A stretch of DNA of 64,000 nucleotides from Cylicocyclus nassatus (lineage: Eukaryota; Nematoda; Chromadorea; Rhabditida; Strongylidae). Position numbers and translations under genes: made by a program. The stretch lies in NCBI GenBank assembly GCA_958299035.1, contig CATQJL010000112.1:62001-126000 (forward strand). Reading direction: 5' to 3'. This document shows, piece after piece, positions 46,816 through 58,852 of this stretch. Every line of letters begins with the position of its first letter. Position 1 is the first letter of the stretch. Below the pieces are notes generated by a model. That model made no database searches. It was not told the origin of the DNA and saw only the letters and a list, made by a program, of their open reading frames with translations.

Positions 46816-48056
46816 CCATGTACCGACCTTGAGCGAGATCCAACACAAAAACATTTTGGGGCCGGATAGCCGAGTAGCGCCATCATTTTTCAGAATTATC
46901 CTTACTTTTACCGGTTTTATTGCTTTTTTTTGCAAAGTTTGAGCTACGGGGCTGAGGGTTGTTGAGGGAGGTAGGTGGGCATGCTAACTAACACAGCGAG
47001 AATAGGGAATTGCATGTAAAAGTGGGCACAATGAAAGGTTTTACAGGGGTAGGGATAAGACCTTAATCATAGCATTGACAGGGCCGGGCGGAGCCGGGTA
47101 AGCCAGCTAGTTAATTATAAGACAACCTAATATAAAAACTGCCCGAAAAATCGAGAACCACGACTCAGTGCATAAAATTCTTATAGAAATTCTAATTTGC
47201 TCACGTAAACGCTATCCATATGAGACATCTACATACGCCGATGCCATATTATTTCTCGGTCAGAAATCAAAAAACGAAGATTTTCATGCTTTTGCCAAAG
47301 TGAAATGTCGAATATAGCCCTCGTCGGGTGATCTACGCTAAAATTTGAATTTTTCAAAAACAGAGCTCATGGAGTGCTGAAAGCTTATGTTTGTGCTTTT
47401 ACAGGTTAGTAGTATACAATTAAATATGTGCAAACAGCAAGCATCACTTTGGCAAAAGCATGAAAACCTTCATTTTCTTGATTTCTAACCGAGAAAAAAA
47501 TACAGCAACGGCGTATGTATGAGTTACGATTTTTCTCGAGTTTTTGAGCAGTTGAATCTTTTTAGTTTTGGATTTGAAACTCGAGGTGGACCACCGGTGC
47601 AAGAGCAAGATTGCCATCTTGCAGAGTTTGCTTTGCTCTGTCGAATAGAATTTCAGAATCTATTTAGAATCGAGAAATGTATGATTTATTGCAGTTTGAG
47701 CTCAAAATGTATTGATTTCCGGACCACCACAATGGAACAAAAACACTAACAACAAGTTAATTTTTCAAAATTCAGGGCATTTTGAAAGGTACTCAAAACT
47801 TCATGGAGATATCAAGAGATTCCAGCCTAAAGTCTACTCAATGACGCTCCTGAAAGTCAAGAAGCTGTTGAAGAGAACGAAAACCACCAAACCCTGGCAT
47901 CCCTGGCTAATGAAAAATCGAGCAGTTACTGCGACACTGGAAATGGCGCGTCACGATTACTGAGAAGACTACCGCGCCAGGACCACAAAACGTATCCATT
48001 AAGAGTTGTGGCATAATAGAAACTTTCACAATTACGTGCATCGCTCATGGAGTTCG

Positions 48057-48404
48057 ATCATTCGATGGTCATCGTATGATTCGAATAATCGATGACCATC
48101 GAATGATCGAATTGATAATCATCGAATATTCGACTTTCGAAAAAACGGAAGAAAGAAACGAAACGGAAGAACGAAACGGAGTATTCCAAAGAACTTTTTT
48201 TCTTTTATTTCGAATAATATTCGAAAGTTGAGATTTTCGAATATTCGAATATCGAATATATTCAGAAACTGAAAATTTCGAATAATCGACTTTCGAGTCC
48301 TATTCGAAATCTCATATTTTCGAATTTTCGACTTTTCGAATGATTCGCATTCGAAAGATTTATTCAAATGATCGAATAATCATTTGATTCGGTCCCAGGT
48401 ATAG
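48057..48404. repeat. TTCGAA-rich dispersed repeat, copy 5
   Basis: Left end GGAGTTCGATCATTCGATGG; right end GATTCGGTCCCAGGTATAGT. The most complete copy with both termini. It contains a CGAAACGGAAGAA direct repeat at 48150-48180. Confidence 0.78.
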
Positions 48405-48423
48405 TATACACATATGCAAATAC

Positions 48424-48776
48424 CAGTGGCGGTCCCAGGATTTCGGACCGGGGGGGGGAGGACGACAAAGATTTATTTCAGATAAAGGTGCTTGGCGTCA
48501 GCCACGCACTCTGAAATAATTTTTTGGGGTGTTTCTCAAAATTTTTGCGGGTCTCCAACCCCTAAAGTCTGGAAAAAGGGGACGTGGCACGCCAGCCACG
48601 CCCCGAAAAAAATTTTTTTATAAGGCTAATTTGAATTTTTAAGAAGTTTTAAAAATTATTTTAATTGTTTACAAAAATAAACAAATCGTTTGCACATTTT
48701 TATAACCCATATAGGTAGTTTTCAAAAATTTCGGGACTCATTCTCGGGCGCCCCCCCCCCCTTCGGACCGCCACTG
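48424..48776. mobile_element. hAT-type MITE, copy 2
   Basis: CAGTGGCGGTCCCAGGATTT to CGGACCGCCACTG, with imperfect 8-base flanks GCAAATAC/GTAGATAC. The same G-run/C-run and GTGGC...GCCACG hairpin layout as copy 1. Confidence 0.85.
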
Positions 48777-48783
48777 GTAGATA

Positions 48784-50450
48784 CATTCAGCTTTATACAG
48801 TGACAGCCAAAAAGTTGCGGACAAGTTGTCCTCATTTTTTCAGCGTTCATTTTCAGACGGAAAACCAGGATGAAAAAATGATTGGATTGCATGAGGTGAT
48901 ACAACTTTTCAAGAGCTACAACCCACATAATGCGCTTTCTGGAAAACAAGTATTCCAAAAAATTTGTAAATCTTTTCTAGAAAAAGTTCGAAAATGGCCG
49001 CGTCACAATGTCGCGGACAATAATTCTTCAAACGCGAAAACTTTCTTTTAGGTTTTTTTGGAGCAAAAGAAGTTTTCCGAACAGGTACATGCTATATCAT
49101 AAAGCTCATCGAGGACAACAATCAGGATTACTTACAAAAAGAAACGCATGTTTGAATTTTGTTTTGCTTTTCATAAAAAAATAACTTCCATTGTTCTCTT
49201 TCAAAGCAAATTTCCTCACATGAAAACCTATACGAGGCATCCCAGCAAAGCTGTTCGGATAAAGTAAATGCTCTTTAACATTCTCCATGCATCGGACGTG
49301 TGCTGGTGAGTTTCTTGGCTGGAATGACCCCTGACAATGCATGCACATGACTCTACCTGCGCCTCACCACTGACTTGCACCGCTTTGCAGGCTTGTAGCT
49401 CAGCCGTCAGGCAATCTACGAGCCTGTACTTAGACTCATTCGAAAGTGCTTGACTTCCTCGACACGATGGTGTGCAAATAAGTTCAGATTGACCATTCCA
49501 GAGATTTGACGGATGGGGTGGAAGAGGGCAGCTTCAATAGTAGGCTAAGCATTTCTCAGCTAAAGTTGAAGAGAGCTCCCTTCGCTACCGACTTTATCCT
49601 GGAAACTCAAAACTGTCAATTTTCTTGTAATAGATCCATTTCGAAGCTCTGAGGCTGTTCTGGTGTTCATAACAGCCTTCACTCCAATCACCTCTATGGC
49701 TGCCCCTTTGTCACCCCATCTGTCAAATCTCTGGGATTGCTCAAACTGAACTTATTTGCATACCGTCGTGTCGAGGAAGTCACGCTCTTTCGAATGGACC
49801 TCCTTGCAGGCTCGTAGAATGACTGATGGCCGAGCTACAAGCCTGCAAAGCGGTGCAAGTCAGTGGTGAGGCGCAGGTAGGGTCATGTGCACGCAAGAGC
49901 CATTTTCAGCAAAGAAACTCACCAGCACACGTCCGATGCATAGAGTATGGCAAAGACACTTTATCCGAACAGCTTTGTTGAAATATTTTGAATAGGTTTC
50001 CACGTGAAGAAATTTGGTTTGAAGAAGGGAATTAAAAGTTATTTTTTGAAAAAAGCAAGATGAAATTCAAGCTTGGGGTTTTTTTTTTGAAGTAACCACT
50101 ACTTGATTGTTGTCCTCGATGAGATTTATGATATAGTATGCTTATCTGTTTGGAAAATTTCTGTTTTGCTCGAAAAAAAAAGACCTAAAAGAAAATTTTC
50201 GCGTTTTCGAAGAATTATTGTCCGCGACATTGTGACGCGGCCATTTTGGACTTTTCTAGCAAAAGATTTTTAAAAATTTTTAAATACATGTTTTCCAGAA
50301 AGTGCAATGTGTGGGTTGTAGCTCTTGAAGAGCCTTATCATCCCAGCAATCCAACCATTTTTCCATACCGGTTTTCCATCCGAAAGTGAACGTTGAAAAA
50401 AGGAGGGCAACTTGTCCGAAACTATTTGGCGGTCAATGTATATAAGAAGA
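48784..50450 (-). mobile_element. Helitron 5' tip split by palindromic Tc1-like element
   Basis: CATTCAGCTTTATA before 48798 and TATATAAGA after 50438 join to the complement of the Helitron 5' end. No further Helitron sequence is seen to the left, where the hAT MITE lies. Confidence 0.65.
48798..50438. mobile_element. Palindromic Tc1-like element, copy 2 (1641 bp)
   Basis: Termini CAGTGACAGCCAAAAAGTTG and, inverted, CATTGACCGCCAAATAGTTT, flanked by TA. It keeps the inverted-arm structure of copy 1 and shares with it TTGTCCGCGACATTGTGACG, CCAAATCTCTGGGATTGCTC and CATCGGACGTGTGCTG. More diverged between arms than copy 1, so older. Confidence 0.85.
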
Positions 50451-53400
50451 TGTGACCTCCGCCAACCCGATCCGAGCCCACGGTCCAAGCAGACCGGAAA
50501 AGCCAACAAGTTTCCAATAATTCAAGCCATTTCGACTAGAAGTGATCCTTCAATGAAACACCAGATAGTTTTTAGCAAGTCCCGATGTTATGAACGCCGC
50601 GCGGTTCCAACATTTTCAAAAAAAAATTATAAGAAACTTTGGCTGGAACCGCTTGCAAAGTGATGCTTGCTGCCAAGACTTCGCTTAAAGTGACTCAACC
50701 TTTTTTCAATGAACGGAGTCCCCTTAATTTTGCGACACTCTTACGACATAAGCTGGAATAATCATACAGAAAGACTATAGAGAAACAAAATTTTCAAACG
50801 TCCCACTGCGCACCAACACATCAAATTTGGCGTCATTCACTGCCTGACTGGGAGCAAGCCTTTCGTCTATAGACAATGCTGCCGGCACGAAAAGTAGTAG
50901 GGTAAGTCACCACAAAAGTTTTTTCGTATTTGCAGCCTTGAGTTGAAACGAACGTTGTTCTTTCCAAACTCATTCTTTTTGAACCAAATAAACTTCGTTG
51001 TGTCAGAAAATCTCTGAGAACGCTAATGTAGTGGTTATTTACTTTTTTCGTACTGTTTGTGTACTGACTGTTTAGGAATCAGTCAAGCCTAAAAAGGCGT
51101 TTTTGACTTCCTATCATTCATCAAGCCCTAGTATTCCTTGAGCACCCTTCGGAGCTGGAAAAATTGATAACTGGTAAGTGAAGGTCTGGGAATTTTGAGG
51201 AGTGAATGTAAATTTCGGTGCGCATGAAAGCACCTTTTATAGAGCCGCCTTTTCTATATGAGAATCGGTGGCATCGTAGTCAAGGGTGGCATCTCTTATA
51301 GACGAGTGTACAAATCTGTTCCACTTTCAAATTTTAATAAGCGATCTTCATATCCTTATTATGCTAGTCTGCTCTAATTGTACAACTGCACATCTTACAA
51401 GACAGTAGCGTATATGACTAGCAGGGTTACGTCAACTCAGGTCCCACACCTTTTTAGAGTTACCGTCTATTTACGGGCAGCTTCTGATGCTTTGAGTGAT
51501 TTCTCGTGATATCGCTTCTTATGAAATAAACTACTTTTGCTACGGCAAGGTTCAAGCTAAAAAGTTTTCTACGAAATTATGAGTAACGAATGCAAAGTCA
51601 GCGCGCCCTCAAACGGAATCCGAACTTAGTGGGGTATTCATTTGCTAAGAATAATTTGTTTTGAAGTTTTTGCCAAGATGGTTTTTAAGGAGGTTGAATG
51701 ATCCCTTAAGGCCTGCTGATTATTTTGCACAGCTGCACTTGCGATTTGCTCCAGAAATCCCTCTAAACTGTTCGTCTAGATGGCAGATAACCTTCCAGGA
51801 CATTGCGGAATTTTGGCTCTTTGTTTCCTGAATCTAAATTTTTTGCACTGGCCTTGCTCCACCCACAAGAAAGAAGTATCTCTGTTAAGCATAGTGCACA
51901 TTATGCTTACTCCATCGACTACCTTGCATTCAAGTTTCAGCTTAGATAATGCAATCATTCAAAAAACGCGTTTTCATATGTCGACTTCTTAGCCATGCAA
52001 ACTTCCTTATAAAGCGATTTCTGCATATTTGGCAGGAAAAATGAATTTTCGCATTAAATTCATGCATTACAACCCCATTAGCCCTCTTACATTATCTCGA
52101 AAATATGGCACAAACGTCAGAAGCTTGAAAAACAAAAACAAAAACTTTGAGATGACCTAATACACTGAAGCTGAGAATGAAACGTTGGGGAAGTGGTGAG
52201 CACGAGGAACACTGCAGAGTGAAGAAGAAGAGATGAAGAGGAGGTGTGAAAGGGGGGGGGAGGGTACGCACATGTACGCGAAGTACGTGACAAAGGCAGG
52301 GGGAACTTTTGCTTGGGAGAGGGAGGCGAGGAAATGAGAGGAAGATGGGAAGATTTTGTTCAGTTGATCTACGTGGAGCTTCAACAAGCATTCCCAGGAA
52401 ACATTCCACAACCAAGATGAAAAAATCAACTTTTTTAGTTATTCAACGACTCCCGAAAAAACATCCACTCAGTTTTTCCTGTGGACCACCTGTGCCGGCC
52501 CTCGTTGCAGCTCGAGCACTCCCATTTGAGGCAACGGAGATACTGAACACCGCCGGATAAATCCCATTAATGCTCAGTTGTAATGTGATGGAGTTCGCGG
52601 TGGCAGTGAAGGTCTAATATATCAGACAGATGTGACTAGATCTGAAGTTACGACCAGGACTCGGCAGCTGCAACACAGGCAGGCTGTGACATGTTTTGGG
52701 GTTAAAAGCAAAGGGATATCGTTTTTGCGGGGCCTTCAAAATTGTTAGCAAATACTAATGGAAACTAAATTCATACACTTTGAATAAGCCGTATGTGGAA
52801 TCTTTCTCGGAGGGCTGGCCTGCCAGTCTAACTATGTCAAATGACTCCAAATAGTTAAGTTTTGCTCATTCTAAAGTTTTCAGGTCGTGGGCCACTCGGG
52901 AAATGGTCATCTTCAAACGCGATTCCTCGTTTCAAAGATGAGTCAGCTATCTCTTTCTGCACCCAGTACAAATCACTACTCCTTGTATGTCCACCTTAGG
53001 AATCCCACCTCAAATAAGCCCAAAGTGAATCAGAAGCCCAGCTACAATTTTCCCATTTTATGCTGCAGTGGTAACCTTCATTACGACGAATGAAGACAAG
53101 TTGATTCTGTGAAAAACTATGGATCCAGGCTGGAAATTCACAAACAAAAAATCTTCAAAAAGTTCCTCTGTGACAAAAATAATAAGGTACTGGTGGAACA
53201 ACCTTGAACAGGTACGGCAGCTTCACCTTTTTCGTGCCATCTTAACTTTTTGGTCAGAGAGAAAGTTTTGGAGACCGTTTATGTCCTACAAGGGGATACG
53301 TAGTGCAATCAACGGCAAACCTGCTATAAAATATACTTATGTATGCAAGAACTTCAAACGAAATGATCTACTGCAGCTACCAGGAAACCTTGGCTCACTG

Positions 53401-53926
53401 TAATAAGTGCAGGGAGGCAAGCAGAGTGTTTTGAGCTATCGCACTAAATCTACTATGCAGTTTGAAAGTCATTCATTAGAGTAATCTCATTCACAGAGTT
53501 CAAGATGAATTGCGTCGCACATCGCCAACTCTTTAAAAAAACGCACTCTATTTTAGTGAACAAGGCAAAGTTATTGTATGTGACTTTGAGTAGGCTTGCA
53601 GGATTTCGCGCGTGAACCAATGGCGGTGGGACCCCAAGCTAAAGTATGCGTGTTTTACGCCAAAGACGGTAACGGTGTCTGGTTTTGGAGGTGGATCTCT
53701 CAGTCGCGAATGCACCATCTGAGCGTCGCTTGTGGTGTTTTGGCTAGGGCCACAAAGCATTGCGGGTCATTTTTACCCGCAATGCTTATGTGTCCAGATT
53801 TGCCTGGAGCTGCCCCTAAACCCTCTCTCAGGATTTAAGGATGAAACAATATTAACATCTTTATTTTTTACCTTGCGTTCCGTGTCTTTGTCTGTCTTTG
53901 TGTTCTCTATTGTTTTTCTTTCTTAA
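50451..53926. other. No gene identified
   Basis: A repeat shared with 32935-33080 lies at 52890-53050. A fragment resembling the right end of MITE F (GTCCAGATTTGCCTGGAGCTG) is at 53790-53812. Short open frames (51780-51992, 52309-52560, 53119-53403) have no recognised domain. Confidence 0.4.
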
Positions 53927-54283
53927 AGGCACCGTCCACCCAAAATTTCGACCTCCATGTTTTTGCCGTTCCAGGGCCTTCTCATACTCCTGATTCCGAA
54001 TATTAAGTTGAAAATCCGCGAAAACCACGAAAAACCCCCGTTTTCAGAACCCGCAGAACAATCTCTTCGGTACGGTGATTGGTTGGGCGCGCACGGGTGG
54101 GCGGGACGAACGTCACGCCCACTTCGAAAGGGGAGGAACCAGCGTCGCGAACGCGATTTCCGAAGCAATTTTCTCGGTTCGGAAGCAACTTCAGGCAGCG
54201 CGAGTTGGGCAATCATACAGTTGGGGACCCCGCATCTGCTAGGTATCATAATCTCACCAACCCAATCTGGGTGGACGGTGCCT
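53927..54283. mobile_element. TTAA-flanked MITE, copy H
   Basis: TTAA|AGGCACCGTCCACCC on the left and GGTGGACGGTGCCT|TTAA on the right, both target sites intact. Its interior matches copy C closely, so these are the youngest members here. Confidence 0.88.
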
Positions 54284-55300
54284 TTAAAGGGTTAGGGCAA
54301 AAACTCATTAAGTAGCCTTTTGCTTATCTGCTCGCTACGCTGAATCCAAAAAGATCCTTTGAGAGTCGAGCTAAACCCGCGGAGTCCTTACAGTACCATA
54401 CAATTCTAGCCATGCATGCAAATCTGGCGTTAAGAAGAAAAGCCTAAAGCTAGAGCTTCATTAGCATATATTCTCTTCTCGCTGTTGGTTCGACATTATG
54501 ACTTTACAATTGTGCGATGGCGTTTCCAAAGACACTACTTCAACGTGGAACCAAACCCCAGTCTAAGCCATGCACGGACTGCCATTGAACATGCTTTTGC
54601 CTCATAAGCACTCAGAGGGGAAGCCGTACTTCATTTGCAGAGTCAATGGGGTTTCTTTTTGATAAATTCTCTTAATTTAGTGCCGTCCCAAAAGTCCCAA
54701 AACCACCCTTATTCGTTTTACTGCTTTTGCTGAAAAACCAAGATGATATAGAATTGCTCCCGTCTCAATTTTAGGTTTTTTTTTGACTCTCAACATATGT
54801 AGCTTGCTTGAAATGACTCTAAAGAGCTTTGAGGCATTTCATACCTCATAAACTCCTTACTGAGAAGTCCTGAAGAAGGTACAGGAAATGAAAATCACGT
54901 CCAAGAGAAGACAAAACGGAGTTTTCAATAAGGTTTTAGTTCCATGTTAATATTTAATATTTGGTTCATATGACATCAAAGACAGCCGAGAATCGCCCTT
55001 ACTGACCTAACCGCAATTTTCTAACGCATGCTAACCTTTTACCGAAAACATTATCACGAAATACTTCAGAATTATCTCATTACCACGAAACATGCATGCT
55101 ATTTGCTCGCATGCTCATCATTTAGATCAAAATTTGGTCTAGAGACATATTTGTAAGAAATAACGATGAACTACAACCTACAGTATCCCTATATAATAAT
55201 GCTCACTTCTAGTTCACGTCTTGTCTTCAGTTGTAAACCAAGGCAAGTCCACGATGGTGCTACTCATGTATTTTAGCTAGAAATAGTGAAAGAAACTTAC
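54284..55300. other. No feature identified
   Basis: AT-rich; possibly intron of the candidate gene at 55301-55435. No exon was recognised. Confidence 0.35.
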
Positions 55301-55435
55301 ATTCTCAAAGTCAGCCATCACGTGTCGCTCGGCACCAGATACGGCAACTTTGTCGGCGTTTGCGTCTATCAAGAGAACAGCGTACTCCGCTATCGACTCT
55401 CTTACAGCGTACGCTGCACGCCATTTCAATGATAT
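55301..55435 (-). CDS. Candidate internal exon, unidentified protein
   Basis: Minus-strand open frame of exactly 45 codons between an acceptor-like ACGTAG and a consensus donor AAT|GTAAGTTT. It includes YAVLLIDANADKVAVSGAER, with strong purine-first codon bias. Other frames are also open, which lowers confidence. I do not recognise the family. Another open stretch about 400 bases upstream (55961-55795, minus) has similar codon character. Confidence 0.3.
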
Positions 55436-58400
55436 CTACGTATCACTCCGTAAAGGTCGATCTGTCGGTCAGCAATTAGACCAGACATGAGACTGAAGGG
55501 AAATTTTGGACAAAAACTACGCCTCCTCCATGTGCAGTAGTTAGACTCCATGGGCAGTAGTTAGATCCTACTCAATGTAAACAGAAACTATCACCAAACA
55601 ACGCAAACAATCTCTTATCAAATAAAAACTTCACACTACACAACAACAAATCCAAGCCTTCCAAGAACCGAAGCCAGAGAGAAGACCTAGGAAAGATAGT
55701 CAACAGTGAATTCGTCGACTTAACGAACAAAATGACTGAATAGAGAGGATTTACAGAATAATCCCGAAAATTAGTCAACGACAACACAAATCAAAAGCGT
55801 GATTTTTGCGATTCTCGACGACGTTGGGATGTCCCGCTTTGTGCCACAGTTGCACCTGCTCCTCCCCAAGCTCTTTTGCTATGGCTTTCCGACTGACCAG
55901 CACGCCTATCGTTCTGAATAAAATCATCATGACTTATGATAAGTCGCTAATCTCTGTCTGTGGAGTTGTCTTTTACGAAATTATAGTGTAGAATCTTCCA
56001 CGACTTCGTGAAATTTTACAAAGACCTCTTTGACGTCGATTGGTAAGAAAACCTTTGCTCAATCAACGTACCAATACAAATGCAAAAAAGCATATTTTGA
56101 GGATGTTGACACAATAAAAAAGCAACAGAACATATCTTAGGGTATTTGAATGAAGGTTCGTTCAGCATGTCGAAAACGCCCTAGGCCAGCAAATTTATAG
56201 CCTACAATAAAGGAGGAGGAGCGCAGCAGGTACTAAATTTTAGGCTATATTTTATCCATATGTCTTCGACATAAGCATCTATTTGGATTCGATCGATGGA
56301 GCAACTTCGATACCTTCTAGGATATGATTTTTCGCTCCCGTTCGAGCAAGCGCACCAAATTTTCCGCTATACGAGTACACTCGCCTTCACTTAATATCCA
56401 AAAAATTTTCTCCTAAAAGTTGCAAAAAAAATTTCTTCGTAATATGTTGTAGCCAAAAGCTTGCTCTATACTGCACATTTACCAAGTGAGAAGCAGTTAT
56501 CGTGAAGGCGTGGGACGAATTTCATCACAGCTGCCTGCATGCCACGATAGGCGGACTGCCAAGATTTCGAAGAGGTGCTCTGAAGCCAAAAGAGGCAATT
56601 TCAAAATTTGAAAGCTGCGTTGTATTTGTGAAGGTTCGATTTATGTGTGCACCAAAACTTTTTCTCCAGGTACTTTCCTTATGATATTTATTATCTGGAA
56701 AAGTACTCTCCCAGACTTTTACCCCACTCTGTGAACGGAAATCCCCAAAATCTCCAAAAGTAGCAACTAGATCGAGAAAAATACACAAAAAATTACAAAA
56801 CGATCGAAGAAAAATACGAATTCATAACATGAATGCCTCTTTTATACGCCTTAAAAGAACTAGAGAACCCGTGCACACCAGTATCCCGCAGCCGTCCTTC
56901 AAAGGACTACCGAATGCTCAAAGTCCTCCTCTCAAAAAAAAATTCATACTGTACCTTATGATTCTTTTATACAAAATGTGAAATGATGACAGATTTCGAA
57001 CGTTCTGATTGTCCATATCGAAAAGGTCCGAAGCTTATGTAAATTCATAGATATTTATGCTCCGAAACCAACAAATTCGGGGAAGGATATCGGAGTACAT
57101 AGTTCTTTAAACTTTTCATAATGTAGTGGAGTAATATTGTATATTCATAGCCCCTTGGTGTCATATGATTGTTTGTGCGCTGTGAACAAGCCATTTGTTT
57201 GTTCATGTCTTGCTTTTGAGATTCTCGCGCTTGCGAACAACACCTTCAACACGCGTAAAACCTAGCATGTTGGCCGATTTCCGGGGCTTCGTGACCCTGC
57301 AAACACGATATCACATTTGCATTTTACCTCAGAACGAAGTCCAGTTTTACCCCGGACCGTCCGTGCCGTGCCCTGTTAACAGTCACTCGAAGGAATGATC
57401 AAAAGGCCTGTGTCACTATGTAAGTTACTAACCGCTCCAGAACGGCCAATGCGAGCCTTTGCGAAGCAGAGGTGACGGACTGGTTTCTTATGAAAATTGC
57501 AATGAACTGATTCCTATTTTTTGCTGTAAAGGACTTTTGATCCATTGCTTTTTTCCTAAAGTCACAAAGTTGTGGACTTTTACTTGTACGCTGGGACCTC
57601 CAAACCGCGCCGATTGCCGCTTTTGTAGCTAAATCGTGCCGGGTCAGATTTTATATAAGAGAATGCGTAGGGTCTTATTCGCGGATGTGATAGTTGCTTT
57701 TTTTCTGATCCCCTAGCCGCCATTTTTTCGTTCAAGGTTCTTTTTAATGCTATAGTAAACAACGCTGTTGCAGATATAGTTTATTTGATGTGGTCCTGTT
57801 TTTTCGTTATTCTACAATGCTTGTGGTCGAAATTCTGCCAAAAAAAAGTTCCCTTTTATCTCTCTTCAGCCAAGAGCTATTCGTTTGTGCCAAAGCGAGC
57901 GAAGTAATGTAAAAGAAATTACTCCTGGTAATTTCATTTTTAGGTTAATCTTTTGTGCCATTTGACGCTATCGTTAGAAAAACGAGGTTTCTTCTGCACT
58001 TATCTTCAGTTTTGAAGCTGTAGTACTGTTCAAAGGACCATACCCTGCAAAAGTATGTCTATTCAGATCCAACTTTCTGAATGTTCTCATGCTGGGTGAG
58101 CGATAGGCTTGTGAAGCAAGCTCTTTTTAATGTCTTTTCCGTTACGAAGCTCGTCTAGTATGGTAGGTAAGTGATACCGCTCATGACGATTTCTCTTGTA
58201 CTTTGTGTTTGCAGCTTTCTTGTGCTGTAAGAGCGGCATCAATGTGGGACAAAATATCAATGTATCAATTTTGTTTTTGTTTTATCATGCTAAAAGAGCA
58301 ACTCCTTGCGGAGCGGAGCTTTTTGATGCTTTCTGTCTTAAGGCTCGTCTATTACATAAGTTACGACCTAATTTAGGCGAAAATTGTATTGTTGGGGGTC

Positions 58401-58512
58401 CGCCTCGCAAGCGTTCGCGCCGTTTCGCACCTACAACGTCATATCGTGCTAAGACCCCATGTGTAGGTCTCTGCCTTCTCCTCAGTCTTTGCTTGGCAAA
58501 ATGCTAGCGCCA
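55436..58512. other. No gene assigned; scattered open frames
   Basis: A plus-strand frame at 56502-56684 ends in a possible donor (CAG|GTACTT) but matches nothing known. At 57330-57370 the frame reads VQFYPGPSVPCP, which recalls the NPGP-type start of some LINE ORFs; this is weak. Confidence 0.3.
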
Positions 58513-58700
58513 TCCTTCTATATATATAAAACCGAATGGTGTACTTGTCTGTACGTTGGTGGATAAGCATGTTGATGCTGTCTGTACGTCTTCGATGGTG
58601 TTTTTCTGGTTTGCGACAGTGTTTTCGTGTCTGTTGTTTTCCAGTAGGGAAATTTGACATGTGGGATGTCTGCTGCCCTTTGCTTCGATTCTTCATTTAG
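58513..58700 (+). mobile_element. Helitron 5' end relic
   Basis: A|TCCTTCTATATATATAAAAC begins here, the same tip as the Helitron at 44232, with CTGTACG repeats following. No CTAG terminus was found downstream with confidence. Confidence 0.5.
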
Positions 58701-58852
58701 TCATCATTGCGTATTTCGACACGCTGGGATGGTCGCATGCCTTTCTCTTTGATTTTGGATTTCATTTTTGTACTTTTCGACACGTTTCTTAGGCGGTTGA
58801 TAATGGTTGTCCTTCTTGATTCGTTCTTCAGTGTAGCTATTGCGACAATTAA

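Larger units (their letters stand above)
44232..47110 (+). mobile_element. Helitron (2.9 kb, non-autonomous, with insertions)
   Basis: Inserted between A and T: A|TCCTTCTATATAAAGCTGAAT at 44232 and GGGCCGGGCGGAGCCGGG...CTAG|T at 47110. It carries five or more ~120 base units from 44440 to 44990 (GGGGTAATCGAGCATG each), then degenerate units to 46430. Two MITEs are inserted (45066-45293, 46434-46815). No Rep or helicase frame. Confidence 0.88.
43328..47130. mobile_element. Mariner-like element interrupted by a Helitron
   Basis: Left end after TA: CTGGGTTGCCTCATAATTAA; right end the inverse TTAATTATAAGACAACC before TA. Joining the sequence left of the Helitron (AAAACGTGCA) to that on its right (TTAATTATAAG) recreates the complement of the left terminus, so the Helitron lies within this element's right inverted repeat. 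Net size about 924 bases. No transposase is visible. Confidence 0.82.
43157..47732. mobile_element. Outermost mariner-like element (host of nested insertions)
   Basis: Left arm from TTAGGTTGTCCAGACATTG, right arm ending in the inverse GGACCACCACAA. Both arms contain GCAATA.GTCATACGCTTCT-like sequence and ATAGAGCAAAGC...CAAGATGGCA, the inner motif also present in M2. Left arm 43157-43327; right part 47131-47732. Everything between is later insertion. Confidence 0.7.

Noticed and set aside
57195..57398. VQFYPGPSVPCP as a 2A-like or LINE start motif
   Set aside because: The key DVE-NPGP residues are not present and no following LINE domain is seen.
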